The notes beneath the pieces were generated by a model, which was not told the DNA's origin, ran no database searches, and saw nothing but the letters and a program-made list of their open reading frames with translations. A DNA stretch of 64,000 nucleotides from Calocera cornea HHB12733. Its lineage: Eukaryota; Basidiomycota; Dacrymycetes; Dacrymycetales; Dacrymycetaceae. Position numbers and translations under genes: made by a program. Positions 42,737 through 54,163 of the stretch are shown piece by piece; within the stretch, counting starts at the first letter, position 1; every line of letters starts with the position of its first letter. The stretch is taken from contig KV423918.1 of assembly GCA_001632435.1 (NCBI GenBank), positions 186,001 to 250,000 on the forward strand, given 5' to 3'.

Positions 42737-44935
42737 ATGAGCCCTTCGAAGAGAGAAGAGATTGACGAACCGACCTCGGCGTACGTGATCGCTGATGGAT
42801 TCGCTGGTGCCCCGGAAGTGCCTATTCTGGAAAGCGAGCTGCCTCCCAAGTCCACTTGGAAGCGGCATATCTGGTCCAGTGAGTCACATGCTACTTACAC
42901 GCCTACTACGAATCTAATCAGCCTTTCTTCTCAGCTCTCGATGTAGACCCAGACGAGGCGCGCTTTCTCACGAAACTAGACCTGTGCCTTATCTCGTCGG
43001 CGGCACTGGGTGTCATGATTCGCTACCTGGATCAGTGAGCACTCTTCGGCGCATCCAGTGTATAGACACTTACGAACCCCTTCTCTTAGAGTCAACATCA
43101 CAAATGCATTCAGTGAGTGACCAATACTGATCCATCTCATCAAACGTTGACAATCGCGCAGACAGTGGAATGAAGGAGGATCTCGGCCTGTACGGCAATG
43201 AGCTGAACTACGCGAATGCATTCTGGAGCGCTGCCTACGTTATCGGCCAAGTGCCTAGCAATCTGATTCTCACACGGGTAAGTCAATATTTCAGAACCTG
43301 CATCGGCCTTCCGCTTATATCAAGTATCAGGTGCACGCCCCGTATTATATTGCTTTCCTCGAGTTCTCTTGGACGATCTTCACCATTGCCACGTCAGGAG
43401 TGAAAAACACGAGCCAGCTATATGCCATTCGCTTCTTGTATGTATTCCGATTCCGAGCACTATGCTGGCGCTTACTGTATGAAAGTGTCGGACTGTTCGA
43501 GGCGGGCCATTTCCCTGCCGTCATGTACGTGGCGTCAAGCTACTACAAACCACACGAGCTCGCCAGGCGGAATACGATCATCCAAGTGTTCACTGCCGTG
43601 GGCCCTCTCTTCTCGGGCTTCCTGATGGCCGCCGTGTACACTGGACTTAACGGCCACGCGGGCTGGCCTGGTTGGAGGTGGCTCTACGTGTGAGCTTTCA
43701 CTTTAGATTCAAATCAAATGGACCCCTGTTGACATGGTAATAGGATCTGCGGTCTCATATCCTTCCCTTGTGCATGCTGGACTATCTTCGCAATGCCCGA
43801 ACTGCCGTCTCGCATCAAGCCGAATTGGTAAGGATGATTTATGAAACCAAGTGACTTAGTGTCGTGACAGCATATCTCTAGGTTGTACTCTGCCAAGGAG
43901 ATTGAAATCGCCAAGCGGAGGATGCCTACTGAAGTAAAGCTTCACACGGGTCTGTTCAAATGGAAGGATGTGGTTCGCTGGCACAAGACGTGGCATGTCT
44001 GGCTCTGTAAGTATTACCACGTCCTATCATGTGCCGAGGTTTATCTGTGGCGCAGTCCCGCTCTTCTTCTTGTGCAACTCGCAGCTCAGCCAACCAGGTG
44101 GCTCCAGTAAGCCTAGGGTCACCATCTGATCGAGGACAAGCACTTACAGTCTATATAGTGATTTTCTGGGTCAAGAGCTACAACAGTGCACAGCAGACTG
44201 TGTTCTCCGTTCAGGCGATCAACATTATTCCTCTCGGAGTAAGCTTCGACGTTCATACGTGTGTGGCAGTCCTGACGATCACCTGCAGATCAACATTATC
44301 CAAATCGTCGGTGCCCTCGCATCGTCTTGGATATCCGATGCCCTTCCAGGAAGTCAGCGATGGCCTTCCATGGCGTTTGCTGCGTTCATGGGCATAATCT
44401 TCTCTATCGCCTTGGGGGCGACCCCAGTGCATCCGCCTGACAGGGGTTCGAGGTGGGCGCTGTACTGTAAGTCTGCTGTGTTTGATGGGAATCTAGGTGA
44501 CTGACGATCATACGAAGACCTTACTGCCCTGGCTGGGACAAGCGCGGGTGTGACATGGACGTATGTCAACGAAACGAGCAGGCACGACCCGGAAAAGCGG
44601 GCGTATGTGTCAGCTATGGTGCCAGCGTTCACCGAGTGCTCTCGTGATAAGGCTAACGAATCACTCAGATGAACGCCTTCGCCTACATCTTCAGTGCTTG
44701 GGTACCCATCTTCACTTTCCCGACGCAGAACCAGCCATATGTGACTGTAGGAAACTACGTCACTGCCGGCTTCGGCGGCGCGATGCTCATCGTTTCCTTC
44801 CTCATTGGCTACTTGGATCATCTGGATAAGAAACGGGCAAAGGCAAACTTCGAGATCCAGACGAAGCAGCAGGCGGATGCAGAGTCGAACCGGAGTGACG
44901 AGAAGGAGATGGCCGACGAGAAGGTCACCGAGTAG
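42737..44935 (+). CDS. MFS anion:cation symporter (allantoate/vitamin permease type)
   Basis: Multi-exon gene from MSPSKREEIDEP to ADEKVTE. Spliced exons give about 12 membrane segments with ACS-family landmarks: LDLCLISSAALGVMIRYLDQ, VNITNAF-NSGMKEDLGLYG, NAFWSAAYVIGQVPSNLILT, IRFLVGLFEAGHFPAVMYVA, PLFSGFLMAAVY, and WVPIFTFPTQNQPYVTVGNY. The MKEDL/NYANAFWSAAYVIGQ pattern is like yeast Fen2 (pantothenate), Tna1 and Dal5. The substrate is likely an organic anion such as a vitamin or allantoate, not determinable here. One exon (43088-43110) is only 23 nt and supplies VNITNAF. The C-terminal tail is cytosolic and charged. Confidence 0.85.
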
Positions 44936-45032
44936 CCCGCGTCAGCCCCTGTCCCTGCAGGGGATTGTGGATTAGCAAGCGCACACCAAAATGAGGATCA
45001 TGATTAGATTATGCTGCTGGAAAAACGTCCCG

Positions 45033-47197
45033 CTACTCCTCCTCAGTGACCCACTTCATGCCCTTCTCGAACCAGTCGACGAGCCCGGGGGGCGACCTGC
45101 CCTCCTGCTCCATGTCCTCCTCCTGCTTGACCTCGGGCCACTCGCGCCTCATGCTCTCCAGATGGCCCATGCCAGGCGTGGCGGGGCTCATCCCCTCCCG
45201 CACGACAGCGCGCTTCGAGTACACGGCCTCTGCCGCGAGGTCGAACGCGGGCGAGAGGGAGATGCGGAAGCCGACGGCGCCGGTGGGCCACTCGGCCCAG
45301 CCTTTCCCGCCGGGGCCGAGCGTCCACTCGGCCTCGTCGGCCTTGGCCGCGGCCTGCGCGCGCAGCACGCGGTTGCCCACGCGCTGGAAGGCCGCGCTGA
45401 GCCGGGCGAGGATCTCCCCGGCCAGGACGTCGCCGAGCTCGGGGAGGGCGGCGATGTGCACGCCGAGGCGCGGGGTGTGGAGGACGAGGTCGGCCGGGTA
45501 CGCCGCGGCGAGGAGGATGGGCGCGCAGCCCTGGAGGGCGAGCCGCACCTCGCCCCCGATCGCCCACGCGTCCTCGCCCAGCAGCGCTTTCCACACCTGG
45601 GCCCCGTCGGCGCTCACAAGCCGCTGCTGCACCCCCGTCGGCACGCCCGTGGCGGTCAGCCCGCGCGCGACGGCGGCGAGCTGGGCGGTGAGCTGGGCGC
45701 TGAACTGCAGGTACTGGAGCAGCTTGAGCAGCGGCTGGAGGAGCGAGGGGCGCGTGCGCGGGAGGTGCAGCAGCGGGAGGAGCGCGGCGAGCAGCTGGAC
45801 GGCGGGCGAGTGGGAGCGGGAGTGGGAGTGGGTCTGGCCTGAGCCGGCGGCGGGGGCGTCGGAAGGGTCCACGAGCTCGAACGTGAGCTGCAGGTCGGGC
45901 AGAGGGCGCAGGGAGACGACGCGCTCGCGGATGACCGGCGACAGCTGCACGAGCTCCATCGCCTCCCGCGCTAGGCGGTGGAAGACCTCGCGCTCGAGCA
46001 CCTCCCGCTGCGCGTCCCTGAGCTGCGCATCCAGATCCAGGCCCAAGGCGAGCTCCCCGTGCGGGTGCTCCTGCTCCGCGGCTTGCTCGGGCAGCTCGAG
46101 TGCCGAGCTCCCCATGAGGTGCTGCAGCCCTGGCCCTGGTCCTGGTACTGGTCCCGGGGAGAGGGAGGTGAGGGAGACGCGCAGCCTGCGCCCCGTGCGC
46201 GAGGGGAAGAGCAGCTCGCCCTGCGCGCTGGTCGGGCTGAGGTGGGCGACGGCCGCGGCGCGCTGGGCGAGGGGCGCGCCCTCCATGCCGTAGTACACGG
46301 CAAAGTCGCGCGCGGGCTCCTTGCCCGGTCGTCGGCGCGGGGTGCGCTCGGCGGCGCGCGGGGCGAGCCGCCAGTGCTCGCGCAGGGCGAGCGCGCGCTC
46401 GAAGTAGTGCGCCTCCTTCTCCAGCGCGCGCTCGATGTCGCCCGCGCCGGCCTCGAACAGGCGCGCCGCACGGCGGAGGGAGGCGTTCTTGAGGCCGGCG
46501 GCGAGCTGCCGGCGGCGCAGCTGGGTCGCCGGGGCGGGGCCGGGCGGCGTGGTGAGCGTGGCGGTCATGGTGGGGAACCCGTCGAGCGGGATGGGCGGGG
46601 GCGGGGGCGGGGGCATGGCCGGCCGCTGCGGGGGCTTTGGGGCGGCGCCGGCCGAGTGGGAGAGGAGGGCGAGCAGCGTCTGCGCGGTCAGCGTCTGCTG
46701 CATCGCTTCGCTGCAGGGGTGCGGGTGCGTCGTCAGCCCTCCGTCGTCCCGGACAGGATAGGATAGGATAGGATAGGATAGGGGGATGGGACGAACTGCA
46801 GCTTGCTGAGCACCGCCTGCTTGACCCTCCACAGCTCCTCGGGCCTGATCCCCTCCTCGACGCTCTCCCCGTCCTCCTCCTCCTCCTGCTGATCATCAAC
46901 ATCCATCCCCTCCCCCTGCAGCTCCCTCCCCACGCCCGCCTCCGTCACCTCGGCATAGTCGCCCCTGGCCCAGAGCCGCCTGAGCTCCCTGGTGAGCCGC
47001 TGCTGGCCATCCTCCTTCGGCGCGTAGGTGGGCTCGCCGTCTGGGGAGAGGGCGAGGAGGGGGGCGGGGAGGGTGAAGGGGGTGAGGTGGAGCGTTAGGG
47101 GCTCGGGGTGGGCTTGCGGTTGCGGTTGCGGTTGGGCGGCGCGGTGCGCTGAGGTTGTCGCGGTTGAGGTCGCGGTTGAGGTTGAGGTGGTGGCCAT
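45033..47197 (-). CDS. MED17: Mediator complex subunit 17 (MED17/Srb4)
   Basis: Two-exon minus-strand gene from MATTSTSTATSTATTS (47197) to KWVTEEE (45033), very GC-rich. Exon 1 contains the conserved ALSPDGEPTYAPKED-type N-terminal part and a glutamate-rich loop (IRPEELWRVKQAVLSKLQF). After a short intron (about 46704-46750), exon 2 carries TLTAQTLLALLSHSAG, LKNASLRRAARLFEAGAGDI, EKEAHYFERALALREHWRL and DFAVYYGMEGAP, which are MED17 family features. MED17 is a core Mediator head subunit that links activators to RNA polymerase II. The donor is uncertain because the exon end contains tandem TATCC units. Confidence 0.85.
46756..46780. repeat. Tandem TAGGA pentamer array
   Basis: About five consecutive GATAG/TAGGA units at the end of MED17 exon 1. 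In the coding sense they read as PYPILSYPIL. Length changes that are not multiples of three would alter the frame or the splice choice. Confidence 0.9.
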
Positions 47198-48044
47198 GCT
47201 CTCCCCTTGGCTCCCGTCGGCGTTACAGCACTACTGCCTGTGCCCTCAGCTCAGAAAATGGACCCTAGCGTAGCCAGCCCTTCGCGGCGTCAGCGACGGA
47301 ATGGAATAGACTCTGCCCACCTCCGGAAAGCGTGACCTCGGCGATGGGGGGGAGGGGCGGCGGTGGAGGGGCGGGTGCGCGCGTGCCCTCCTCCTCCAGC
47401 GGCCGCTCTAGGGTGGCGCAAGCCAGGCCAGGCGCGCCGGCTACCCGATCCGGTGGCCCGCGGGCATAAGCCTCCGCCGAACCGTGCGTTTAGAAGCTGG
47501 GAGAGCACGAGGAAGCGCCGGGCCGAGACAGGCGGAGACCCGTCGAGTCAGCGCTGGGTGCGGGCTGGCCGGCCCTTCATCCCCCACCTGCGGATGGAGG
47601 GGTGAGGCTGGGGCAAGAGCGAGTCCGGACCCGGACCCGGACTCGGACGCGGACCCCGGCGGTAAGACATCCCCCGAGTCACTCGGCTCGGGTCGTAGGC
47701 AGCGCACGGGCTCGCACTGGACGCATGCCCCGGGAGTACTCAGTACTTGACCGCCCGCGCCGGCCGAACGGGAGGGAGGGGCTTGCTCCTCTCGCTCGCC
47801 CCGACGTGTCCGACCGCCTCTGTGGTCACTCCCTCGTGTCCTCCTGTGCTGCATGCTGCATACTGCCCTCGATCGACCGTAGCAGCCGCACCGGTATCAC
47901 GTTCACCCTCGTGGCCTTCCTTCCCAGCCCGCACTCGCCTCGCCTCGCCTCGCGGCCGCATCCGCCACCTGCCACCTGCCACCCTCGCCCGTAGCGCCTA
48001 GGCCACCCACCCGCCCACCCACGCCGCGAGGCAGCACAGGACGC
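47198..48044. other. Divergent promoter region (MED17 and Zn2Cys6 regulator)
   Basis: GC-rich, about 850 bp, no gene seen. Contains a CCGGAC-type short tandem run at 47622-47650. Confidence 0.5.
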
Positions 48045-50902
48045 ATGGTCCTCGACGGCACCAGCGACCCCTCCTCCGCCTCCGCCTCCGACTCCGGCCC
48101 TCCTCACCCCGGCCCACCATCCGCAATGCCCTACGCCGCCCTCACCCCGCCCTCGGCCTCGCACACCGGCCCCGCGTACACCCCGCAGGGGGAGGAGCTG
48201 GCCATGGGCACCCCCGTCAGTGCGAGCACGGGCATGAAGCGGCGCAGCCTCAGCGAGGCCAATGGCGCGGGCGCGGGCGGGGCGAAGAAGAAGCAGCGGA
48301 CGCGGGTGAGCTACTCGTGCTCCGAGTGCCATCGCAGGAAGCAGAAGGTGCGTCTGTATCCAGGCTGGGGGACAGGACCGGCTAACGCACGCGAGGGGTA
48401 GTGCGACCGCCAGGTGCCCTGCTCGCACTGTATCGCGCGCAAGGTGCCCGAGCTGTGCAAGGGGTACACGCCGGGCAAGGCGGACAGCGACCTCGCCGCC
48501 CGCCTCGCCCGCATCGAGCACATCATCGAGCACGCCCTCCCGCAGTACGCCTCCCGCCTCTCCTCCTCCATCCCGCAGTCGCCCAGCGACCTCGGGGACG
48601 ACCTCGCGGGCGACCCCGACCCCGACTCCCCGCGCGGAGAGAGCGGGCCCGCCCTGCCCGAGGACGACCCCCAGGGCGGCATCCTGCAGGGCGGAAAGTG
48701 GTACGGGTCCAGCGCGAGCGGGAGCGTGACCACCCAGCCGCTGCTCGAGCAGCTCCACGCCCAGAGCGGCGAGCTCGGACCCGTCGAGGAGGCCCAGACG
48801 CCCGCCGAGAAGCTCCTCAGGCTCATCCAGGACTGCGGCGTCAGCGCGACCAAGGTCCCGGAGCTGCTGCGCGAGCTGCCCGAGAGCAAGCAGACCACCG
48901 ACAGGCTCGTCGACTTCTACTTCCAGCAGATGTGCGTCCCTTTCCCATTCTTCCTTTCCCCCCCTGCGCGCCCGCGGGACAGGACACGGCACTGACGGGC
49001 GGAACACTGGCAGCAACTACACCCGCTACCCGCTGTACGAGCCCGCGTTCCGCGTCTCCTACGAGTCCATCTACGCCAACGGCGGCAAGCTCCACCCGAA
49101 CGACATCCGCTTCCTCCCCCTCCTCTTCGTCATCCTCGCCACCTCCGTGCGCCTCGCCCCGGACCACCTCGTGGGCAACTCGAGCGTCCGCCGCATCACC
49201 AGCCTGCGCTACTACTGGGCCTGTGAGCACGCGCCCACCGCACTCGAGACAATGCTGACGCCGGCCCAGCGCGCCGGTCCCTGCTCATCGCTGCCGCGGT
49301 GCAGACGGACTCGCTCGAGCTCGTCCTGGCACGCCTGCTCAGCTTCCGCTTCCTCGTCTTCGAGAGGAGGATCACCGAGTGCTGGGCCCAGCTCGGCGCC
49401 GCCGTCCGGACTGCCCAGGCGCTCGGCCTGCACAGGGACGGGACCAAGCTTGTAAGTCATCCGGGTGGAACGGGTGGAATGGACGGAGAAACCTCAGCTG
49501 ATACATTGGGCAGGGCCTCGATGCGTTCAACACAGAGTACCGCCGGCGCGTATGGACGTACCTGTACCATGCGGACCGCACGCACGCGCTGATCCTCGGC
49601 CGCCCACCGAGCATATCCGACGACTACACCGACACGCTCCCGCCGTCCAACATCCCCGACGACGCGCTCCCGACCGCGCGGATCGTGATGCCGCAGTCGG
49701 AGCCGCTGACCAAGCCGACGCTGATGACGTTCCAGATCCTGCGCCACTCGCTCGCGACCATCATCGGCCACATCGTGCACCACTTCCAGAACCTCCGCGG
49801 CCACTCGCACTACACCGACGTCGTCCACCTCGACACGGAGCTGGAGAACTTTGTCCAGACCCTCCCGCCCCACTACGCCCTCGACCCGGACACGAGCCTC
49901 GACCACGTCTACCACTTTGTCCCCGTCCACCGCTTCCTCATCATCACCGAGGTCTTCTTCGTCCGCATGTCCCTCCACCGGCCCTACCTCCTCCGCCGGA
50001 GCGACCGCTACAGCCTCTCCCGCTCGGCCTCGTTCAAGTGCGCCCGGCTCGACTTCCGCAACCGCCAGCTCTTCAAGCACTCCGTCTCCCGCGACGTCAT
50101 GCTCTCCATGGGCGGCGCGTACCGCGAGTTCCAGGCGGCCATGACCGCCGGCATCTCCCTCGTGATGGAGCCGGACGGGCCCGAGTCCGACGCCATGCGC
50201 CAGATCGTCGACACCTTCATCCAGGAGCACATGAACATGGGCGACGACCTCGACGAGACGACAAAGCGCGAGCTAAAGGTCATCGAGCTGCTCCAGTCCA
50301 AGGCCGCCACGGGCAGGCGCATCACGCTCAAGAGCGACCCGGACGAGCCGGGCACGAATGGGTACGAGCCCAACGGCCAGCTCGACCCCCAGACGACCGC
50401 CAACATCCTCCTCAATATCAGCCAGGCCATCCCCGCCACCGGCGTCGGCTCCCCCTTCCCCAACCCTGTCCCGGTCTCGCCGAGCACCCACCACATCACT
50501 TCCCCAAGCAACGGCTACCTGCCGTACCGCCATCCCTTCAACCCGGGAACGGACACGCCCTATCCCGCATACTCGCGCATCATCGAACGGCCCCAGAGCA
50601 CACTGTCGAACGGCGCCCAGCTCTCCCCGACGGACGACGAGAGCGCACAGGCCCTGCTCGACAAGTGGTGCGACACCGCCGCGGGCTCCTCCACCGCCGC
50701 CGTCGCCGCCGGAGGGTGGTCCCTCGGCGATGGGCTCGGGCAGGCCATGAGCTTAGAAGCCTCCCTCGGCTTGGCCGATCCCATGTCCATGCCTGTGGGA
50801 GCTACGCTCGGCGGAACACAGGAAGAATGGAACTACTGGGACAATCTTGTCGAGACGATCCGCGGAAGCTCCGTCGTCAGCGCTCAGGGAAGTGGAATAT
50901 AG
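48045..50902 (+). CDS. Zn(II)2Cys6 transcription factor
   Basis: Multi-exon gene from MVLDGTSDPSS to SAQGSGI. A GAL4-type zinc cluster is split by the first intron (about 48347-48401): SYSCSECHRRKQK then CDRQVPCSHCIARK, giving C-x2-C-x6-C-x5-C-x2-C spacing with a final cysteine in ELCKGY. A short dimerisation-like helix (LAARLARIEHIIEHAL) follows. The fungal-specific middle homology domain shows LVDFYFQQINYTRYPLYEP, TAQALGLHRDGTKL, YRRRVWTYLYHADRTHALIL-GRP. The C-terminus is low complexity. Predicted nuclear regulator; targets unknown. High GC and codon bias are like neighbouring MED17. Confidence 0.88.
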
Positions 50903-51254
50903 CCTAGGGACCCGTGCCGGACAGAGCGTGCGTATTCTATACTTTCTAGACCCTCTCAAGCTGCAGCTGGTCGAGCAGCAGTTGGTTATGATGCTGCTTG
51001 CTACACATGGTGGATCTCAGTTCTCTCGATGTTGTGACGAAGATTTTATGCTGTATAAGACGTTGTATAATATAGATCCTTGAATAGAATGTTGTTTCAT
51101 CTTTGACTCTTTGGCTTGATGGCTTGATGTGAGCTTGCCGGGGTTGGAGGCTGGGGAGGCGACGCGATAATATCGAGGCATTTGGCCGGCGGCTACGATG
51201 TTCGGGCCTCACGTCAATTTGTGAAGCAACACGATGCAGTTATTTGCCCCCGGT
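50903..51254. other. 3' region of transcription factor gene
   Basis: No gene seen. Probable 3' UTR and terminator region, with AT-rich sequence at 51040-51080. Confidence 0.45.
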
Positions 51255-51830
51255 CGGAATACTTGCTTCCGAAGATCATTTGCTTCGGGATCACTATCTA
51301 CTTCCGTCTCTCTATTTCCTTCCGCTTAACCATTCCATGCCGCTGGAGGTTGCTTCCGCCGGCTTGTTTAGTGACCCCGATTGTGTCCGCGGCTGTATTT
51401 GATTCCGCTACAACTTTTGTCTCCGCTATTGGGTCTGCCTCCGGCGCTGCTTTTGCATCCCTTCTCAAGTTTACCTCCGTATTTGCATTGGTTCCAGCCG
51501 CACTACTTGCATCCGTCTCTGTAGCTGTGCTGGCATTAATTGTTTGCCTCCGTTTTTGTTCGCTTCCGTCGGTGCATATATTTCTGCTGACAGTCTGCTT
51601 CCGCGTTCTTGTTTACTTCCGTCGGTGGAGGCAACTTTGGGAGTGTATCTGCTTCCTCATTTGATCCCGTATCATCAATTTTTTTTCCGAGCCAGTATGT
51701 ACCTCCGCTGAGGTATTTGCATCCGTTATTTCCATTTGCCTCCGTATATTTACCTGCCTCCTGACCCTGATTTACCTCCGTATATTGGTTGCCTCCGTGT
51801 GCTGTTTGATTCCGCTACCAAAGGGGTTTC
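51255..51830 (+). repeat. Block of about 20 TTTGCNTCCG-type motifs
   Basis: Degenerate T[GA]C-N-TCCG motifs, often preceded by TT and followed by TATT or CTAT, all on the plus strand at irregular 15-45 bp spacing (e.g. TTGCTTCCG, TTTACCTCCGT, TTTGCATCCGT, TTTGATTCCGCT). The sequence is AT-richer than both neighbours. It lies between the transcription factor and IDH2 genes and has no convincing coding content. A smaller, reverse-oriented relative lies at 23998-24170. Confidence 0.75.
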
Positions 51831-52110
51831 CGGGTGCCGGAGTGCTCTGTTGCGGTACCACTGTAGCATCTGTGTACCATCGCCGACAAATGGGGCAAGA
51901 AAACCACAAGGGCAAGATTTCTGAGCTCTCTGACCAGGACGTACCGCCCTGGCTGCCACAGCCGATGAAGCCATGCACATTAATTGGTCATTCCATTATG
52001 TACGCGGAATAATTTTACTCCTCCGGCGGCCAGCCAAAGGCAGCCGCCGTCGGCGGTGGCGGTACAAGAACACCAGATCCCCAAGGTTGGTGGTCGAATT
52101 CTATGGCAGT
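51831..52110. other. 3' flank of IDH2
   Basis: No gene seen; likely 3' UTR of IDH2 on its right side. Confidence 0.4.
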
Positions 52111-53669
52111 CTATTTGAGCTTGGAGATGATGGCCTCGGTATACTGCTTTGTGGACGCTTTGCCGCCGAGGTCGCCCGTGATGGTCTTGCCCTCTGCGAT
52201 GGTCTACGATGCAAACAGTCAGTCAGTCCACTGGCGCGCAACGGGCAAGGAGGGTGACGTACGCCCAGGGCAGCCTTTTCGATCCTGTCGGCGAACTCGA
52301 AGAGCTCCATGTGCCTCAGCATCATAAGCGACGACAAGAGGAGCGCGGTGGGGTTCGCCAGGCCCTTGCCCGCGATGTCAGGGGCCGAGCCGTGCACGGC
52401 CTCGAAGATGGAAGCGTCGCGGCCAATGTTACCCGAGGGTGTGAGGCCCAGGCCGCCAATGAGGCCGGCGCACATGTCGGACAGGATGTCGCCGTACAGG
52501 TTTGGCATGACCATGACGCGGTCGCTGTAGGGCTTGGGGTTCTGGACGATCTGGAGGCACACGCGGTCCAACAGGTCCTCGTCGTACTTGATCTCCGGGT
52601 ACTCCTTGGCGACCGCGCGACAGGCGTTTAGGAACATACCGTCGGACATCTTCATGATGTTCGCCTTGTGGACGGCAGTAACGTGGGAGCGGCCGTTCGC
52701 CTGCGCGTAGTGGAAGGCGTAGCGGGCGACGCGCTCCGAGGCCGGGTAGGTGATGAGCTTGATCGACTGGACGACACCGTCAACGATCTCGTGCTCGATA
52801 CCCGAGTACTCGCCCTCCGTGTTCTCCCGGATCAGCACCGTGTTCACGTCGTCGTATAGCGTCTTGTATCCCTGAATCGATACGCACGGGCGCACGTTTG
52901 CGAACAGGTTAAACGTCCGGCGCAGGGTCAGGTTAAGCGAGACGTGGCCCTTCCCAACTGCACCTCGATCAGCACTCTTTCCCGCAACAATCCTCGGAAC
53001 AACGTACTGGGAGTAGCCAGCGGCCCTGTCAACAAGCGTCAGAACGATCTCCCGGCCCTCCAGCGAGCAGGACGTACCCTTGAGCGCAACAGTGTTCGCC
53101 TTGACAGACTGGATCGCCTCGTCCGGAATCGCAGTCTTGCCGTCCTTCATGATGGGGTCTACAGAGACCTCCTCCCACTCGATGGGCACCTACGCGATGT
53201 TAGCGCATCACCCAGGACTAATGCAGTGGAGGGCGCGCCTTGGCAGCGGTGTAGATCTGCTTCACCGACTCGGAGATCTCCGGGCCAATGCCTGTCGCAG
53301 CCACTTCAGCATACACCCCCTCTCAAGCATAGACAGACGCACCATCTCCCGGAATGAGGGTCACAACGTACTTGCCCTACTCTGAGTTCAGCACGAGCTT
53401 GACGAGAAACGAACTGGAAGAAAAGGAGGACGCACACTGCTGCTCTTCTTCCCTTGGAAGGGCGCTGTCGGCCCGCTGGTCGCGGTCGCATATGTCCTTG
53501 CGAGTGCCTGCGACCCCAAACGTTTCCAATACCAAGATCACACCAGGGAGGACAGGGAAGGACAGGCGAGGCAAGGCTTCCGTGAGCGTGCGCCCCGCTG
53601 GCGGGTGAGTTCAAGGGTACGTACGGAGCGGGCGCGGAGGGCAGAGTGTATGCTCCTGCTGCTGAACAT
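52111..53669 (-). CDS. IDH2: Mitochondrial NAD-isocitrate dehydrogenase, catalytic subunit
   Basis: Minus-strand gene with many small exons. Exon 1 (53669-53625) encodes a mitochondrial presequence ([15 protein letters not shown]); exon 2 is 53507-53436; exon 3 (53376-53343) gives [12 protein letters not shown]; exon 4 (53291-53239) gives [17 protein letters not shown]. Then VPIEWEEV onward. The segment GPLATPI is supplied by an 18-nt micro-exon at 53025-53008, placing K-GPLATP-IGKGH in line with yeast Idh2. Further motifs: [53 protein letters not shown] and [20 protein letters not shown]. The last exon reads [14 protein letters not shown] to the stop at 52111. It oxidises isocitrate to 2-oxoglutarate in the TCA cycle, paired with regulatory IDH1. 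The intron after exon 4 appears to start with GC. Confidence 0.92.
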
Positions 53670-53692
53670 GCCGGCTGCGTTTTGCGTTTCGG

Positions 53693-53792
53693 NNNNNNNN
53701 NNNNNNNNNNNNNNNNNNNNNNNNNNNNNNNNNNNNNNNNNNNNNNNNNNNNNNNNNNNNNNNNNNNNNNNNNNNNNNNNNNNNNNNNNNNN
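53693..53792. other. Assembly gap (100 N)
   Basis: Exactly 100 undetermined bases, the usual placeholder for a gap of unknown size. It starts 24 bp upstream of the IDH2 start codon, so part of the IDH2 promoter is missing. Confidence 0.98.
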
Positions 53793-54163
53793 GGGAGGGG
53801 AGGGAGGAAGGGAGGGTGCTGGGCAGGAGAAAGTGACGGTGTGCAGGGCCGACGAGGGGTGCGGACAATGTCGGAGCTCCGGGTGCGAGTGCGAAGGAAC
53901 GGCCGTCGAAAAGGAAGCAATTTTCGACGTAGGGCGTCGTTGCCGGAACGGGCTAGGGACAGCGATGATGTCAGGCACGTGATTCCCTTGCACGCTTAGT
54001 GGGAGCCGCGGCTTTATGCACGCGCTGGGTGCTTACAACAACCGAGAGATAAGCAAGATAGTATGCATCGTACAAGTACACAAGGGCACATCGGGTGCTG
54101 TAGGGTAGGGTATAGGACCGGATCGTGTGCGTGCGGGAAGAGAGCAGGCGGAGCAGGCGTCCC

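Noticed and set aside
45043..46902. 619-residue open frame overlapping MED17, and a 415-residue one on the plus strand
   Set aside because: Arg/Ala/Pro-rich shadows of a GC-rich exon; only the MED17 frame shows family motifs.
51182..51664. 160-residue hydrophobic open frame
   Set aside because: Composition follows the TCCG motif array; no domain, no splice signals, no upstream gene context.
52101..53189. Single 362-residue IDH reading frame
   Set aside because: Reads through two introns and adds non-family residues in place of GPLATP, and continues past the last donor; the spliced model fits better.
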